Positions 46,901-56,462 are shown, counted from the first letter of the stretch. The stretch: 64,000 nucleotides of DNA from Clostridium hydrogeniformans DSM 21757 (GCF_000686705.1 NZ_JMLJ01000014.1:62001-126000), one strand, 5' to 3'. A program made the numbers and translations. Notes: generated from the sequence alone by a model not told the origin.

Positions 46901-47699
46901 ACCAAGAGTAGTGATACCAGTATTTCCAGGAACTAATTGTGAATGGGATTCTGCTAGAGCTTTTGAAAAAGAAGGGGCAATAGTTAATGAAATTATATTT
47001 AAAAATATAAGTAGAAGTTCATTAAAAGATTCCATAGAAGCTTTAAGAAAAGAAATAAGAAATAGTGAGATATTAATGCTTCCAGGTGGATTTAGTGCAG
47101 GGGATGAGCCAGAAGGTTCAGGGAAGTTTATAGCTACTGCTTTTAGGAATCCAGTAATTAAAGAAGAGGTAATGGAACTTTTAAAAAATAGAGAGGGGCT
47201 AATTCTTGGAGTATGTAATGGGTTCCAAGCCCTTATAAAGCTAGGACTTGTACCTTACGGAGAAATAGTGGATATAGAAAAAGATATGGCAACATTAACC
47301 TATAATACCCTAGGAAGGCATGTAAGCTCTATTGTTAGAACTAAGGTTATTTCAAAGCTATCTCCTTGGTATAGTGAAGTAAATCTTAATGATATTCATA
47401 ATGTGGCAGTATCTCATGGAGAAGGTAGGTTTGTAGCACCAGAAAGCTTAGTAAAAAAACTTATAGAAAATGGACAAGTCTCAACTCAATATGTGGATCA
47501 GGATGGGAATCCTTCTAATCATATTCCGTGTAACCCTAATGGATCTATATTTAGTATAGAGGGAATAACTAGTCCATGTGGTAGAGTTCTTGGAAAGATG
47601 GGTCATAGTGAGAGGATTGGAGAGAATCTTTATAAAAATATAGAAGGCAGTTTTGATGATAAGATATTTAAGTCAGGAGTAAGTTATTTTACTAAATAA
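43944..47699 (+). CDS. purL: Phosphoribosylformylglycinamidine synthase, single-chain
   Basis: A 1251-residue FGAM synthase catalysing step 4 of purine synthesis. It fuses a PurS-like N-terminus, the PurL halves (IDTYWSDHCRHTTFFTSI near 215, ETHNHPTEIEPFGGAATCLG near 325, GGKDSMSGTF in the second half) and a glutaminase domain with FPGTNCEWDSARAF, PGGFSAGDEPEGSGK, nucleophile Cys in GVCNGFQALIKLG and SHGEGRF. Thus no separate purQ or purS is needed and none is present. ATG 43935 touches the ribosome site AGGAGG; ATG 43944 is spaced correctly. It heads the operon. Confidence 0.95.
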   Translation: MNKILYVEKMPGFNIEGEKLKEDIGENLNIKLDEIRIINRYVISNLSSNIVELSKYTIFAEKTVDNLYENEINLDGYKAFVVEYLKGQYDQRADAAMQCIELLTMGEECNVSCSRIIAMKNIGLDDLEKIKEYYINPVDSKEGSLSLLEEKEEGFKTEDIGVIKNFITMREEQLLDFHKSLSLAMTLEDLKLCKEYFKKENRNPTLTEIKVIDTYWSDHCRHTTFFTSIKNIEIEEGSLSKPIKIGLKEYEESRNFIYKENHKDITLMDIATIAAKELKNKGILKNLDESDEINACTIKANIETDKGVEEYLILFKNETHNHPTEIEPFGGAATCLGGAIRDPLSGRGYVYQAMRITGSGDPRVTVEKTLKGKLPQSVITKGAAKGYSSYGNQIGVATGFVDEIYHEGFVAKRMEIGAVIGAVPRENVKREVPSNGDVIILIGGRTGRDGCGGATGSSKGHSENSIEKSGAEVQKGNAPTERKLQRFFRNKIASKIIKRCNDFGAGGVSVAIGELADGVDIYLDLVPKKYKGLNGLEIAISESQERMAVVVDNKDYEKFISLALEENLEATKVGEVTDLNRVRMFFEEDTIVDIDREFLNTNGAKIYREAFIKAPKEEENYFTINRYNGDFKDSLKSLLSDINICAKKGLVENFDSTIGSNTVLMPFGGEYQLTPIEGMAGKIPVFKGESKDASLMTFGYNPYISSFSPFHGGIYAVVESVTRIVAMGGKYSNIYLTFQEYFEKLGEDKEKWGKPLSALLGALYAQKKLSIAAIGGKDSMSGTFENLNVPPTLVSFAMAIEKSKNIISPELKRSNTLIVSLQVKKDNMGIIDFNDFINMLNKASNLIENKNILSAFAVRHGGLIEGICKMSFGNKIGVILDEEIKEEELFKEGYGSILVEIDKEDLGLLEGINYKIIGSTTKEEVIIYKENHMSLNELINLWISPLEEVFPLKDKRSKEVSNNEIINENISNNKIKSYSISIKKPKPRVVIPVFPGTNCEWDSARAFEKEGAIVNEIIFKNISRSSLKDSIEALRKEIRNSEILMLPGGFSAGDEPEGSGKFIATAFRNPVIKEEVMELLKNREGLILGVCNGFQALIKLGLVPYGEIVDIEKDMATLTYNTLGRHVSSIVRTKVISKLSPWYSEVNLNDIHNVAVSHGEGRFVAPESLVKKLIENGQVSTQYVDQDGNPSNHIPCNPNGSIFSIEGITSPCGRVLGKMGHSERIGENLYKNIEGSFDDKIFKSGVSYFTK

Positions 47700-47774
47700 A
47701 TATAAAAAATAGGTTTAATTCATGATTATAAGATTTAATGTGATGTTAAGTTTAAATTTATTGGAGGAGATTAT

Positions 47775-48251
47775 ATGAAAGTAGCAATATTTTTCGGAAG
47801 TAAATCAGATACTGATATTATGAAGGGAGCAGCAAAGGCTTTAAAAGAGTTTGGTATAGAGTATAAGGCTTTTATACTCTCTGCCCATAGGGTTCCAGAA
47901 AAACTTATAGAAACATTAAAATATATAGAAGAGAATGGATATGAAGTAATAATAGCAGGTGCAGGACTTGCAGCCCATCTTCCAGGGGTTATAGCTTCCC
48001 ATAGTGTATTGCCAGTAATAGGGGTTCCTATAAATGCTGCCTTAGATGGTGCTGATTCTCTTTATTCCATTGTTCAAATGCCAAAGTCTATACCAGTTGC
48101 TACTGTTGGAATTAACAATAGTTATAATGCAGGTATATTAGCAGTAGAAATCTTAGGAGTAAAATATAAAAATATTCAAGAAAAGATCCTAGAATTTAGA
48201 AAAGATATGAAGAAAAAATTTATAGAAGAAAATGAGGATGTTTCTTTATAA
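47775..48251 (+). CDS. purE: N5-carboxyaminoimidazole ribonucleotide mutase
   Basis: A 158-residue class I PurE. FFGSKSDTDIMKGAAK, then ILSAHRVPEKL with the catalytic His, and IIAGAGLAAHLPGV are family signatures. It interconverts N5-CAIR and CAIR. Class I PurE normally needs PurK to supply N5-CAIR; no purK is in this cluster, so PurK is encoded elsewhere or CO2 chemistry suffices. It follows purL after 75 bases. Confidence 0.93.
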   Translation: MKVAIFFGSKSDTDIMKGAAKALKEFGIEYKAFILSAHRVPEKLIETLKYIEENGYEVIIAGAGLAAHLPGVIASHSVLPVIGVPINAALDGADSLYSIVQMPKSIPVATVGINNSYNAGILAVEILGVKYKNIQEKILEFRKDMKKKFIEENEDVSL

Positions 48252-48306
48252 AATATTAAGATTATAAAGTATTTGAATAAATATTAAAGGAGAAGGAGAG
48301 AAAATT

Positions 48307-49008
48307 ATGGAGAGAGAAGAAATGTTATATGAGGGAAAGGCAAAGAAAATATTTAAGTGTGAAGAAGAAGATAAGGTTATAGTTTATTATAAAGATGATG
48401 CTACAGCATTTAATGGAGAAAAGAAGGGACAAATAGAGAGTAAGGGCGAATTAAACAATATGATAACATCTAAACTCTTTACCTTATTAGAAAAAGAAGG
48501 AATACCTACCCACTTTATAAAAAGGTTAAATGAAAGAGAACAGCTTTGCAGAAAGGTTGAAATAGTTCCTATAGAAGTGATTACAAGGAATGTAGCGGCA
48601 GGTAGTATGGCAAAAAGATTGGGACTTAAAGAAGGATATGAACTTAAAAATGAAGTTTATGAAATCTGTTATAAAAATGATGACTTAGGAGATCCATTAA
48701 TAAATGATCATCATGCAGTAGCCATAGGACTTACCACATTTGAAGAATTAGAAAAGATATATGAAATCACAAAAAAGGTAAATAAGATATTAAAGGAGTT
48801 CTTTATTAAAGAAAATATAAAGCTTATAGACTTTAAGTTAGAGTTTGGAAGGTTTAATGGAGAAATATTACTAGCAGATGAAATATCTCCAGATACTTGT
48901 AGATTTTGGGATGGAACAACTAATGAGAAATTAGATAAAGATAGATTTAGACGAGATATGGGGAGTGTTAAGGAAGCTTACGAAGAAATATTAAATAGAA
49001 TCGGATAA
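48307..49008 (+). CDS. purC: SAICAR synthetase
   Basis: A 233-residue enzyme joining aspartate to CAIR with ATP. It has [15 protein letters not shown] at the start, [18 protein letters not shown], and the C-terminal [14 protein letters not shown], all diagnostic. The length is normal for bacterial PurC. The ribosome site AAGGAGAAGGAG precedes the ATG. Confidence 0.95.
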   Translation: MEREEMLYEGKAKKIFKCEEEDKVIVYYKDDATAFNGEKKGQIESKGELNNMITSKLFTLLEKEGIPTHFIKRLNEREQLCRKVEIVPIEVITRNVAAGSMAKRLGLKEGYELKNEVYEICYKNDDLGDPLINDHHAVAIGLTTFEELEKIYEITKKVNKILKEFFIKENIKLIDFKLEFGRFNGEILLADEISPDTCRFWDGTTNEKLDKDRFRRDMGSVKEAYEEILNRIG

Positions 49009-49029
49009 TTAAAGAAAGGAATTAAGATT

Positions 49030-50445
49030 ATGAGAGGTCCTATTTTAGACATGGAGCTAGATAAGTTTAAAGAAGAATGTGGGGTATTTGGAGTATATTC
49101 TAAGGATAACTTAGATGTATCAGCATTAACTTATTACGGACTATACGCTCTTCAGCATAGGGGAGAAGAAAGTGCAGGCATAGCTGTTCTTAATGAAGAA
49201 AAAATAATTTGTAAAAAGGATATGGGACTTGTTACAGAGGTTTTTAAGGAGACAACCCTAAAAAGTCTAAATGGTAAAGCTTCTATTGGTCATGTAAGAT
49301 ACTCTACTGCAGGGGATAGTTGTAAGGATAATGCACAGCCTCTTTTAACTCAAGGAAAGCTTGGAAATATTGCCATAGCCCATAATGGGAATTTAGTTAA
49401 TGCAGAGGTTATAAAAGAGCTTTTAGAGGATTCAGGATTTATATTTCAAACATCAATAGATTCAGAGGTTATATTAGGACTTATTGCAAGATATGCAAAA
49501 AAAGGATTAGAAAAAGCTATATTTAGCACATTACAGGCAGTAAAGGGATCCTTTGCGATAGTAATGTTAACAGAAGATAAGCTTATAGGGGTTCGTGATC
49601 ACAATGGTATTAGACCACTTTGCATAGGTAAGATAAATGATACCTATATTTTATCCTCAGAAAGCGCAGCTTTAGATACAGTGGGGGCGGAGTTTATAAG
49701 AGATGTAAAACCAGGGGAGATTGTAATAATAGATGATAAGGGTATTAAAAGCTTAAGTTATTCAGAGAAAACTAGATGTGAAACCTGTTCTTTTGAATAT
49801 ATATATTTTGCAAGACCTGATTCTACAATAGATAATATTAATGTTTATGAGGCGAGATTTAGGGCAGGAGAGATTCTTTATAAGGAATCCCCGGTGGAGG
49901 CTGATATAGTCATTGGAGTACCAGACTCAGGATTACCGGCAGCTATGGGATTTTCTAAAGCATCAGGTATACCATTTGAAATAGGGTTTGTAAAAAACAA
50001 ATATGTAGGAAGGTCCTTTATAGCTCCTTCTCAGGAACTACGTGAGAAAACTGTAACAGTAAAATTAAATCCTTTAAAGTCTGTTATAAAGGATAAAAGA
50101 GTTGTGGTAATAGATGATTCCATAGTTAGAGGAACAACTTCTAAAAGATTAGTTGATATTTTAAAGAAGGCAGGAGCCAAGGAGGTCCACTTTAGGGTAT
50201 CTTCTCCTGTGGTTAAATATCCGTGCTACTTTGGAATAGATACCCCTTATAGGAGTGAACTTATAGGTGCTACTCAAGAGATAGAGAATATAGGACTTAA
50301 TATAGGATCGGATACCTTAGCTTATATAACCATAGATGGGCTTTTAGAATCCTTCGGAAAGAGTAAAGGATTTTGTCTTGGATGTTTTAATGGGGAATAT
50401 CCTATGGCTCCACCTAGTGAGATTATAGAAGAGAATAATAATTAG
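49030..50445 (+). CDS. purF: Amidophosphoribosyltransferase
   Basis: A 471-residue enzyme for the committed purine step (PRPP plus glutamine). It is made with a short propeptide, MRGPILDMELDKFKEE, before CGVFGVYSK, whose Cys becomes the N-terminal nucleophile. The PRPP loop is VVVIDDSIVRGTTSKRL. Cysteines in RCETCSFEYI, KYPCYFGID and GFCLGCFNG match the [4Fe-4S] ligands of the Bacillus-type enzyme, which make it oxygen-sensitive. AAAGGA precedes ATG 49030. Confidence 0.95.
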   Translation: MRGPILDMELDKFKEECGVFGVYSKDNLDVSALTYYGLYALQHRGEESAGIAVLNEEKIICKKDMGLVTEVFKETTLKSLNGKASIGHVRYSTAGDSCKDNAQPLLTQGKLGNIAIAHNGNLVNAEVIKELLEDSGFIFQTSIDSEVILGLIARYAKKGLEKAIFSTLQAVKGSFAIVMLTEDKLIGVRDHNGIRPLCIGKINDTYILSSESAALDTVGAEFIRDVKPGEIVIIDDKGIKSLSYSEKTRCETCSFEYIYFARPDSTIDNINVYEARFRAGEILYKESPVEADIVIGVPDSGLPAAMGFSKASGIPFEIGFVKNKYVGRSFIAPSQELREKTVTVKLNPLKSVIKDKRVVVIDDSIVRGTTSKRLVDILKKAGAKEVHFRVSSPVVKYPCYFGIDTPYRSELIGATQEIENIGLNIGSDTLAYITIDGLLESFGKSKGFCLGCFNGEYPMAPPSEIIEENNN

Positions 50446-50456
50446 AGGTGAGTTTA

Positions 50457-51455
50457 ATGATTACTTATAAAGATGCAGGAGTTAATATAGAAGAGGGATA
50501 TAATGCAGTAAAGCTTATAAAGGAATATGCAAGCAAAACCATGACAAACTTAGTCCTAAATAATATAGGGAGCTTTGGTGGAATGCTAGAATTACCAAGT
50601 GGTTATGAGAAGCCAGTCCTAGTTTCGGGAACAGATGGAGTAGGAACTAAGCTTGAAATAGCATTTAGGATGAATAAATATGATACAGTAGGTATTGACT
50701 GTGTGGCTATGAGTGTTAATGATATATTGTGTCATGGAGCAAAGCCTTTGTTTTTTCTAGATTATATTGCTTGTGGAAAGCTTAATGCAAAAACAGCAAG
50801 TGATATTGTATATGGAGTATCTGAGGGATGTATAGAAAGTGAAGCAGCCTTAATTGGAGGAGAAACTGCTGAAATGCCAGGTTTTTATAAAGAAGGGGAG
50901 TATGATATTGCAGGATTTGCTGTGGGAATTGTAGAAAAGGAAAAAATTGTAAATGGAACAGGTGTGAAAGAAGGAGATGTCCTTATAGGACTATCTTCCT
51001 CAGGATTACATTCTAATGGATACTCTTTAGTTAGAAAACTTATAAATAATTACGAGGAAGACTTTAATGGAAAAACCATAGGAGAAGTATTGTTAACTCC
51101 TACTAAAATTTATGTAAAACCTATATTAAAACTTTTAGAAACCTTCAATATAAAAGCTATGTGTCATATAACTGGAGGGGGATTTATAGAGAATGTTCCA
51201 AGAATGTTACCTAAGGGGTATACTGCTGTAATAAATAAAGATTCTTATAAAATACCAGAAATATTTAATTATATTAAGGGCTTTGGTATAGAAGAAGACC
51301 ATATGTATAACACCTTTAATATGGGAATAGGCTTTATACTTTGCGTTGATAAAGATATAAAACCTCAGATTTTAAAAGAGCTTAAATCCATGGGAGAGGA
51401 AGCCTATGAAATAGGATATATAGCCTGTGGAGGGGATGGAATATGTTTAAAATAG
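50457..51455 (+). CDS. purM: AIR synthetase
   Basis: A 332-residue enzyme cyclising FGAM to AIR with ATP. VSGTDGVGTKLEIAF, GIDCVAMSVNDILCHGAKPL and LIGGETAEMPGFY are classic motifs. A GTG at 50448 is in frame but is part of the ribosome site; ATG 50457 is the likely start. The last 13 bases overlap purN. Confidence 0.95.
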   Translation: MITYKDAGVNIEEGYNAVKLIKEYASKTMTNLVLNNIGSFGGMLELPSGYEKPVLVSGTDGVGTKLEIAFRMNKYDTVGIDCVAMSVNDILCHGAKPLFFLDYIACGKLNAKTASDIVYGVSEGCIESEAALIGGETAEMPGFYKEGEYDIAGFAVGIVEKEKIVNGTGVKEGDVLIGLSSSGLHSNGYSLVRKLINNYEEDFNGKTIGEVLLTPTKIYVKPILKLLETFNIKAMCHITGGGFIENVPRMLPKGYTAVINKDSYKIPEIFNYIKGFGIEEDHMYNTFNMGIGFILCVDKDIKPQILKELKSMGEEAYEIGYIACGGDGICLK

Positions 51456-52045
51456 CGGTACTAGTATCAGGTGGAGGGAGCAACCTTCAAGCTATAATAG
51501 ATAATAAGAATTTAAACCCCTATATAGAGATGGTTATAAGTGATAATAAAGATGCCTATGGACTTAAAAGGGCAGAGAAAAACCATATAAAAACTTATGT
51601 AGTAGATAAAAAAGTTTGCAGAGAAACTTTAGGGGATGAAGTGCTAAGCCTTGTAGAAGATAAGGTGGATTTAATTGTCCTTGCAGGATTCTTATCCATA
51701 TTAAAAGGAGATATACTTAAAGTTTTTAAAGATAAAATTATAAATATTCATCCCTCATTAATTCCTAGTTTTTGTGGTAAAGGCATGTATGGTCTAAATG
51801 TCCATAGGGCAGCTATTAAAAGTGGAGTGAAGATAAGTGGTTGCACTGTACATTTCGTCAATGAAAATATAGATGAAGGAGCAATAATTCTTCAAAATGT
51901 TGTAGAAGTGGATTTTAATGATAATGAAGAGGACCTTCAAAAGAAGGTTATGGAGAAAGAACATTATATACTTCCAAAGGCAATTAAGCTTATAGCAGAA
52001 AATAAAGTTAGAATAACAAATGGAAGAGTAGAGATACTTAAATAG
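51443..52045 (+). CDS. purN: GAR transformylase
   Basis: A 200-residue 10-formyl-THF-dependent glycinamide ribonucleotide transformylase. It has VLVSGGGSNLQAIID at the start, LAGFLSILKGDIL, and INIHPSLIPSF with the catalytic Asn/His/Asp set (HPS, and later DEGAII). It starts inside purM, showing coupled translation. Confidence 0.94.
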   Translation: MFKIAVLVSGGGSNLQAIIDNKNLNPYIEMVISDNKDAYGLKRAEKNHIKTYVVDKKVCRETLGDEVLSLVEDKVDLIVLAGFLSILKGDILKVFKDKIINIHPSLIPSFCGKGMYGLNVHRAAIKSGVKISGCTVHFVNENIDEGAIILQNVVEVDFNDNEEDLQKKVMEKEHYILPKAIKLIAENKVRITNGRVEILK

Positions 52046-52068
52046 TTTTCTTTTAAGGAGTGATTTAT

Positions 52069-53571
52069 ATGAAAAAAAGAGCTTTAATAAGCCTTTATGA
52101 TAAAGAAGGAATAGTAGAATTTGCTAAGTTTTTAGAAGGTAAAGGGGTAGAGATAATATCTACAGGAGGGACTTATAGATATTTAAGAGATAATGGCATA
52201 AAGGTTATTGAAATTAGTGAAGTAACAAATTTTAAAGAAATGTTAGATGGAAGGGTAAAAACCTTAAATCCAATAATTCATGGGGGAATCCTTGCAATAA
52301 GAGATAATAAAAATCATATGGAGACCTTAAAAGAGAACAGTATAGAAACAATAGATTATGTAGTAGTTAATCTTTATCCTTTCTTTGAGAAGGTAAAGGA
52401 AGACATATCCTTTGAAGAAAAAATAGAATTTATTGATATAGGTGGGCCTAGCATGCTAAGGTCAGCAGCAAAGAACTTTAAAGATGTAGTTGTACTTAGT
52501 GATAAAAAGGATTATGGAAAGGTTATGGAGGAAATAGAGGAAAATAATCAGGTTGCCTATAGCACAAAAAGGTACTTAGCTTCTAAAGTATTTAACCTGG
52601 TTAGTTCCTATGATGCTGCTATAAGTAATTTTCTTAAGGAAGGGGAGGAATATGATGAATATTTAACCTTAACCTATAGGAAACATGGTGATTTAAGGTA
52701 TGGAGAAAATCCTCACCAAAAAGCAGCTTATTATGTAAATTCAATTGAAGAGGGAGCACTTAATAATTTTGAAATCCTAAATGGTAAGGAATTATCCTAT
52801 AACAATATAAAGGATATAGATATAGCATGGAGGGTTGTAAATGAATTTGATGAAATAGCCTGCTGTGCTCTAAAACACAATAGTCCTTGTGGAGTGGCCT
52901 TAGGAGAGAATGTATTAGATGCCTATGAGAAGGCTTATAAATGTGATCCTATATCTATCTTTGGAGGTATAGTTTCTTTTAACAATATAGTAGACAAAAA
53001 AACAGCTGAAAGACTTACTGAAATATTTTTAGAGGTTATAATAGCTGATGACTTTACAGAGGAAGCCTTAGAAATTCTTAAACTTAAAAAGAATCTTAGG
53101 GTAATAAAGTGTAAAAATAAGCCTAGGGCAAAGAATTATATGGTATCTGTAGACGGAGGAATCCTTCTTCAAGAGGAAGATAAGGATTTAATTAAGAATA
53201 TAGAGGTTGCTACAGAAAAAGAGCCAACTAAGGAAGAATTAGATGATTTAATTTTTGCTATGAAGGTAGTAAAATATGTGAAGTCTAATGCCATTGTGGT
53301 AGCAAAAGATAGAATGACCCTTGGGATTGGAGGAGGACAAGTAAATAGAATATGGGCAGCTAAAGAGGCTTTAGATAGAGGAAATGGTGCTTTAGTTATG
53401 GCATCAGATGCTTTCTTCCCCTTTGATGATGTGGTTATAGAGGCTTCTAAGTACGGAATAAAATCTATAATACAGCCAGGTGGATCCATAAATGATAAAA
53501 AATCTATAGATAGGTGTAATGAACTTAACATATCTATGGTATTTACCTCTATGAGACATTTTAGACATTAA
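52069..53571 (+). CDS. purH: Bifunctional AICAR transformylase/IMP cyclohydrolase
   Basis: A 500-residue enzyme for the last two steps to IMP. The N-terminal cyclohydrolase ([45 protein letters not shown]) is followed by the transformylase half ([46 protein letters not shown] at the end). GTG 52060 lies in frame within the ribosome region AAGGAGTG; ATG 52069 is preferred. Confidence 0.95.
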   Translation: MKKRALISLYDKEGIVEFAKFLEGKGVEIISTGGTYRYLRDNGIKVIEISEVTNFKEMLDGRVKTLNPIIHGGILAIRDNKNHMETLKENSIETIDYVVVNLYPFFEKVKEDISFEEKIEFIDIGGPSMLRSAAKNFKDVVVLSDKKDYGKVMEEIEENNQVAYSTKRYLASKVFNLVSSYDAAISNFLKEGEEYDEYLTLTYRKHGDLRYGENPHQKAAYYVNSIEEGALNNFEILNGKELSYNNIKDIDIAWRVVNEFDEIACCALKHNSPCGVALGENVLDAYEKAYKCDPISIFGGIVSFNNIVDKKTAERLTEIFLEVIIADDFTEEALEILKLKKNLRVIKCKNKPRAKNYMVSVDGGILLQEEDKDLIKNIEVATEKEPTKEELDDLIFAMKVVKYVKSNAIVVAKDRMTLGIGGGQVNRIWAAKEALDRGNGALVMASDAFFPFDDVVIEASKYGIKSIIQPGGSINDKKSIDRCNELNISMVFTSMRHFRH

Positions 53572-53678
53572 AGAATAAAAACTCTATAGTAAGTTCAGTA
53601 ATAATAAAAACCATAAATAAAATTTTTTAAGAAGAAATCTTAAGTGTTATAGCTAATGATAGATAAGGGGGAGTATAT

Positions 53679-54926
53679 ATGAATATATTAGTCATAGGTG
53701 GTGGGGGACGAGAACATGCCATTGCTTGGAAGTTATCTAAGGATCCTAAGGTATCAAAAATATATGTATCTCCTGGTAATGGGGGAACAGCCTTAGAAGA
53801 GAAATGTGAGAATATAGACATAACATCTATAGATGAACTAATTATATTTGCAAAGAAAAACAATATAGAATATACAGTGGTAGGACCAGAAGAACCTTTA
53901 ACTAAAGGAATAGTAGACAGATTTAGAGAAAATAACTTAAAGATATTTGGACCAAGTGAAAAAGGGGCCTTACTTGAGGGCAGCAAAGCTTATGCAAAAG
54001 AATTTATGAAAAAATACAAGGTTAGAACTGCTCATTATGAAACTTTTACTTCTTTAGAGAAAGCTATGGATTATTTAAAAAGTTGTGAATATCCTGTAGT
54101 AATTAAAGCAGACGGACTTGCACAAGGAAAAGGTGTGGTAATTTGTAAAACTAAAGAGGAGGGGGAAACGACTCTTTTAGATTTTATGGAGAAAGATATA
54201 TTTAATGGCGGTGGAAAAACCGTAGTAATTGAAGAGTTTCTTCAAGGAGTAGAAGCATCTATACTTTCTGTTACAGATGGTGATATAATAATTCCATTTA
54301 TATCAGCAAAGGATCATAAACAGATATTTAATGGAAATAATGGACCTAACACTGGAGGAATGGGAGTGGTAGCACCTAATCCTTATGTAACAGAAGAGGT
54401 GTTAAAAGATTTTACTGAAAATATAATGAACCCAACCCTTAAAGGAATAAATGAAGAAGGCTTAGATTTTATTGGAGTCATATTCTTTGGAATTATGATA
54501 ACTGAAAAAGGGGTATATCTTCTAGAATATAATGTGAGAATGGGGGATCCTGAAACCCAAGGGGTGATTACTCTTATGGAAAGTAGTTTTAATGATTTAA
54601 TAGAGAGTGCATTAAGTAAGAATCTTAAAAATTTTACTATAGAATGGAGTAATAAATACTCTTGTTGTGTAATGATGGTATCTAAAGGTTATCCTTTAAA
54701 ATATGAAAAGAATAAGGAAATTAGTATTAAAGACTCTTATAAGGGAAAGATGTTCATATCTGGAGCTCAGTTAATAGGGAACAATCTTATGACTTCAGGA
54801 GGAAGGGTATTATCTATGGTAACAACATCAGAAACCTTAGATAAGGCTATAATTGAATGTTATAAAGATATAGAAAACATAAGTTTTCAAGGGAGTTATT
54901 ATAGGACAGATATAGGTAAGATATAA
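53679..54926 (+). CDS. purD: GAR synthetase
   Basis: A 415-residue ATP-grasp enzyme joining glycine to phosphoribosylamine. NILVIGGGGREHAIAWKLSK, VVGPEEPLTKGIVD, VIKADGLAQGKGVVI and YNVRMGDPETQGV are family motifs. It lies 108 bases after purH behind AAGGGGGAG and is the last gene of the purine cluster. Together the eight genes cover all steps to IMP except PurB, and PurK if used. Confidence 0.95.
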   Translation: MNILVIGGGGREHAIAWKLSKDPKVSKIYVSPGNGGTALEEKCENIDITSIDELIIFAKKNNIEYTVVGPEEPLTKGIVDRFRENNLKIFGPSEKGALLEGSKAYAKEFMKKYKVRTAHYETFTSLEKAMDYLKSCEYPVVIKADGLAQGKGVVICKTKEEGETTLLDFMEKDIFNGGGKTVVIEEFLQGVEASILSVTDGDIIIPFISAKDHKQIFNGNNGPNTGGMGVVAPNPYVTEEVLKDFTENIMNPTLKGINEEGLDFIGVIFFGIMITEKGVYLLEYNVRMGDPETQGVITLMESSFNDLIESALSKNLKNFTIEWSNKYSCCVMMVSKGYPLKYEKNKEISIKDSYKGKMFISGAQLIGNNLMTSGGRVLSMVTTSETLDKAIIECYKDIENISFQGSYYRTDIGKI

Positions 54927-55031
54927 AGAGATATTTACCTAAAACTTATTTTAATAAATAAATTATTTCTACAAAAACTATTCCTAAAAATCTATAAATA
55001 AATTTAAATCTAACTTAATATATAGATTACA

Positions 55032-55115
55032 TTAAACAATTTACATTTCGCTAGTTGATGACTCAATAAGTTTCAACCGAATCTAATGTAGTTTTAATAT
55101 TACAACTTATATATT
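55032..55115 (+). repeat. 84-nt conserved intergenic element, copy 2
   Basis: A gapless match to 34533-34616 (75 of 84). The differences cluster in two places: a predicted hairpin near 55049-55061, and the tetraloop of the AGtTTC/GAAtCT hairpin (AACC here, AAAG in copy 1). The outer stem TTACATT/AATGTAG is kept. A strong hairpin begins six bases downstream. Confidence 0.7.
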
Positions 55116-55121
55116 ATAGAT

Positions 55122-55163
55122 AATAGGTACCCTACAAAAGTTATTTTTTGTAGGGTACCTATT
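55122..55163. terminator. Perfect 18-bp hairpin after the 84-nt element
   Basis: Arms 55122-55139 and 55146-55163 are perfectly complementary with a 6-base loop. AT-rich but only moderately U-rich sequence follows on either strand. It may end purD transcripts or a short RNA carrying the element. Confidence 0.7.
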
Positions 55164-55292
55164 ATTTAATTATTATTTTTAATTTGGAGAATAGTATAAA
55201 AATAATAATATATATCCAAAAAGAAAAACATTATACAAATACCAACATAGTATAATATACAGAATCATTATAATTTACTTGGAGATGATAAA

Positions 55293-56222
55293 ATGGGTAG
55301 AAGTATAAAAGAAGATATTATGAAAATCTGTAAAAATGATTATAAATATTTTTTTAATAATCCATCTGTAGTTGGTATAGCAATGGGATATAAAAGTGCA
55401 AAGGGAATAGAGTCAGAGGAACTTTCTTTAAAGATATTAGTTAAAGAAAAAACTAAAGAGTCTCATATTAAGAAGGAGCATATAATTCCTAAGGAATATA
55501 AGGGAGTAATGACAGATGTAGAAGAGGTAGGAGAGGTTTATAGTCTAAACCTTAATAGTAGGGAACGCCCCATAGTAGGTGGAAATGGTATAGGGGTATA
55601 TAACTTAGAAGAAAGAATAGGAACCTTAGGATGTATAGTAAGTAAAGGAAATGGGCTTAACACAAAGTTTTATATATTAAGTAATAATCATGTTATAGCA
55701 AGAGAAAATAAAAATCCATTAGGAACTAAGATAATTCAACCATCCATTAAGCATGGAGGTGGGGAAGAGGATGTTATAGCTACATTAAGTGATTATATTC
55801 ACATAGACTTTTTTAATGAAGAAGGATTAGGAGAGAATGTTGTAGACTGTGCTTTAGGAGAAGTGAAATCAATAAAAGACATATCCCCAGAGATATCTTG
55901 GTCAGGATATATAGAGGGATTAACTAATCCATCTCTTGGAATGGCGGTAAAGAAAAGTGGTTGTGTTACTGGACAAACTTTAGGGGTGGTAACTATGACT
56001 AATGCAACTATAAAGGTGAAGTTTCCTTCAGGGGAAGCAGTCTTTATGAATCAAGTTATAACCAATGCCATGGCTCGTCATGGAGACTCAGGAAGCTTAT
56101 TATTAAGTAAGGTGAGTAATAGAGCTGTAGGGCTTTTATTTGCAGGAAATAATTTAATTAGCGTTCATAATAATATATTAGATGTGGTTAATGCTTTAGA
56201 TGTAGATATTGTGACACTATAG
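55293..56222 (+). CDS. Trypsin-fold serine protease-like protein, cytoplasmic
   Basis: A 309-residue protein with a chymotrypsin-type pattern: LSNNHVIA (His near residue 130), VVDCALGEV (Asp near 188) and ARHGDSGSLLL (Ser near 268), with GTLGCIVSKG starting the barrel. The N-terminal 90 residues carry a DNPSVVGIAMGYKS-like region and ELSLKILVKEK, as seen in bacterial proteins that join such a domain to a protease. No signal peptide or membrane helix is visible, unusual for the trypsin family. Ribosome site TTGGAGATG precedes the ATG. Target unknown. Confidence 0.8.
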   Translation: MGRSIKEDIMKICKNDYKYFFNNPSVVGIAMGYKSAKGIESEELSLKILVKEKTKESHIKKEHIIPKEYKGVMTDVEEVGEVYSLNLNSRERPIVGGNGIGVYNLEERIGTLGCIVSKGNGLNTKFYILSNNHVIARENKNPLGTKIIQPSIKHGGGEEDVIATLSDYIHIDFFNEEGLGENVVDCALGEVKSIKDISPEISWSGYIEGLTNPSLGMAVKKSGCVTGQTLGVVTMTNATIKVKFPSGEAVFMNQVITNAMARHGDSGSLLLSKVSNRAVGLLFAGNNLISVHNNILDVVNALDVDIVTL

Positions 56223-56230
56223 GGAAGATA

Positions 56231-56274
56231 TATATAAGCTTAGAGAAAAATTGAATTATCTCTAAGCTTATATA
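56231..56274 (+). terminator. Terminator of the protease gene
   Basis: A perfect 16-bp stem (56231-56246 / 56259-56274) follows the stop codon by eight bases. Confidence 0.75.
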
Positions 56275-56413
56275 TTTATTAAAAGAAGATTAAAATATGC
56301 ATTTTATATATAAGAAGAGATACCATAATATTAAGAAGATTTTACCTGAATACATAAAATTCTAAGTTAACTTATGTAAGAATAATTAGATAAAAAAAGT
56401 TAACTATAAAAGT

Positions 56414-56462
56414 AATAGAAGGATAGCTTACTATTTCTTAAGTAGTAAGCTATCCTTCTATT
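56414..56462. terminator. Terminator of the minus-strand membrane gene
   Basis: A perfect 20-bp stem (56414-56433 / 56443-56462) touches the stop codon of the minus-strand gene that ends at 56461. Confidence 0.8.

Noticed and set aside
34533-55115. The 84-nt copies as CRISPR repeats
   Set aside because: Each is solitary, far too long for a repeat and lies in three distant places with one inverted; no spacers or cas genes.
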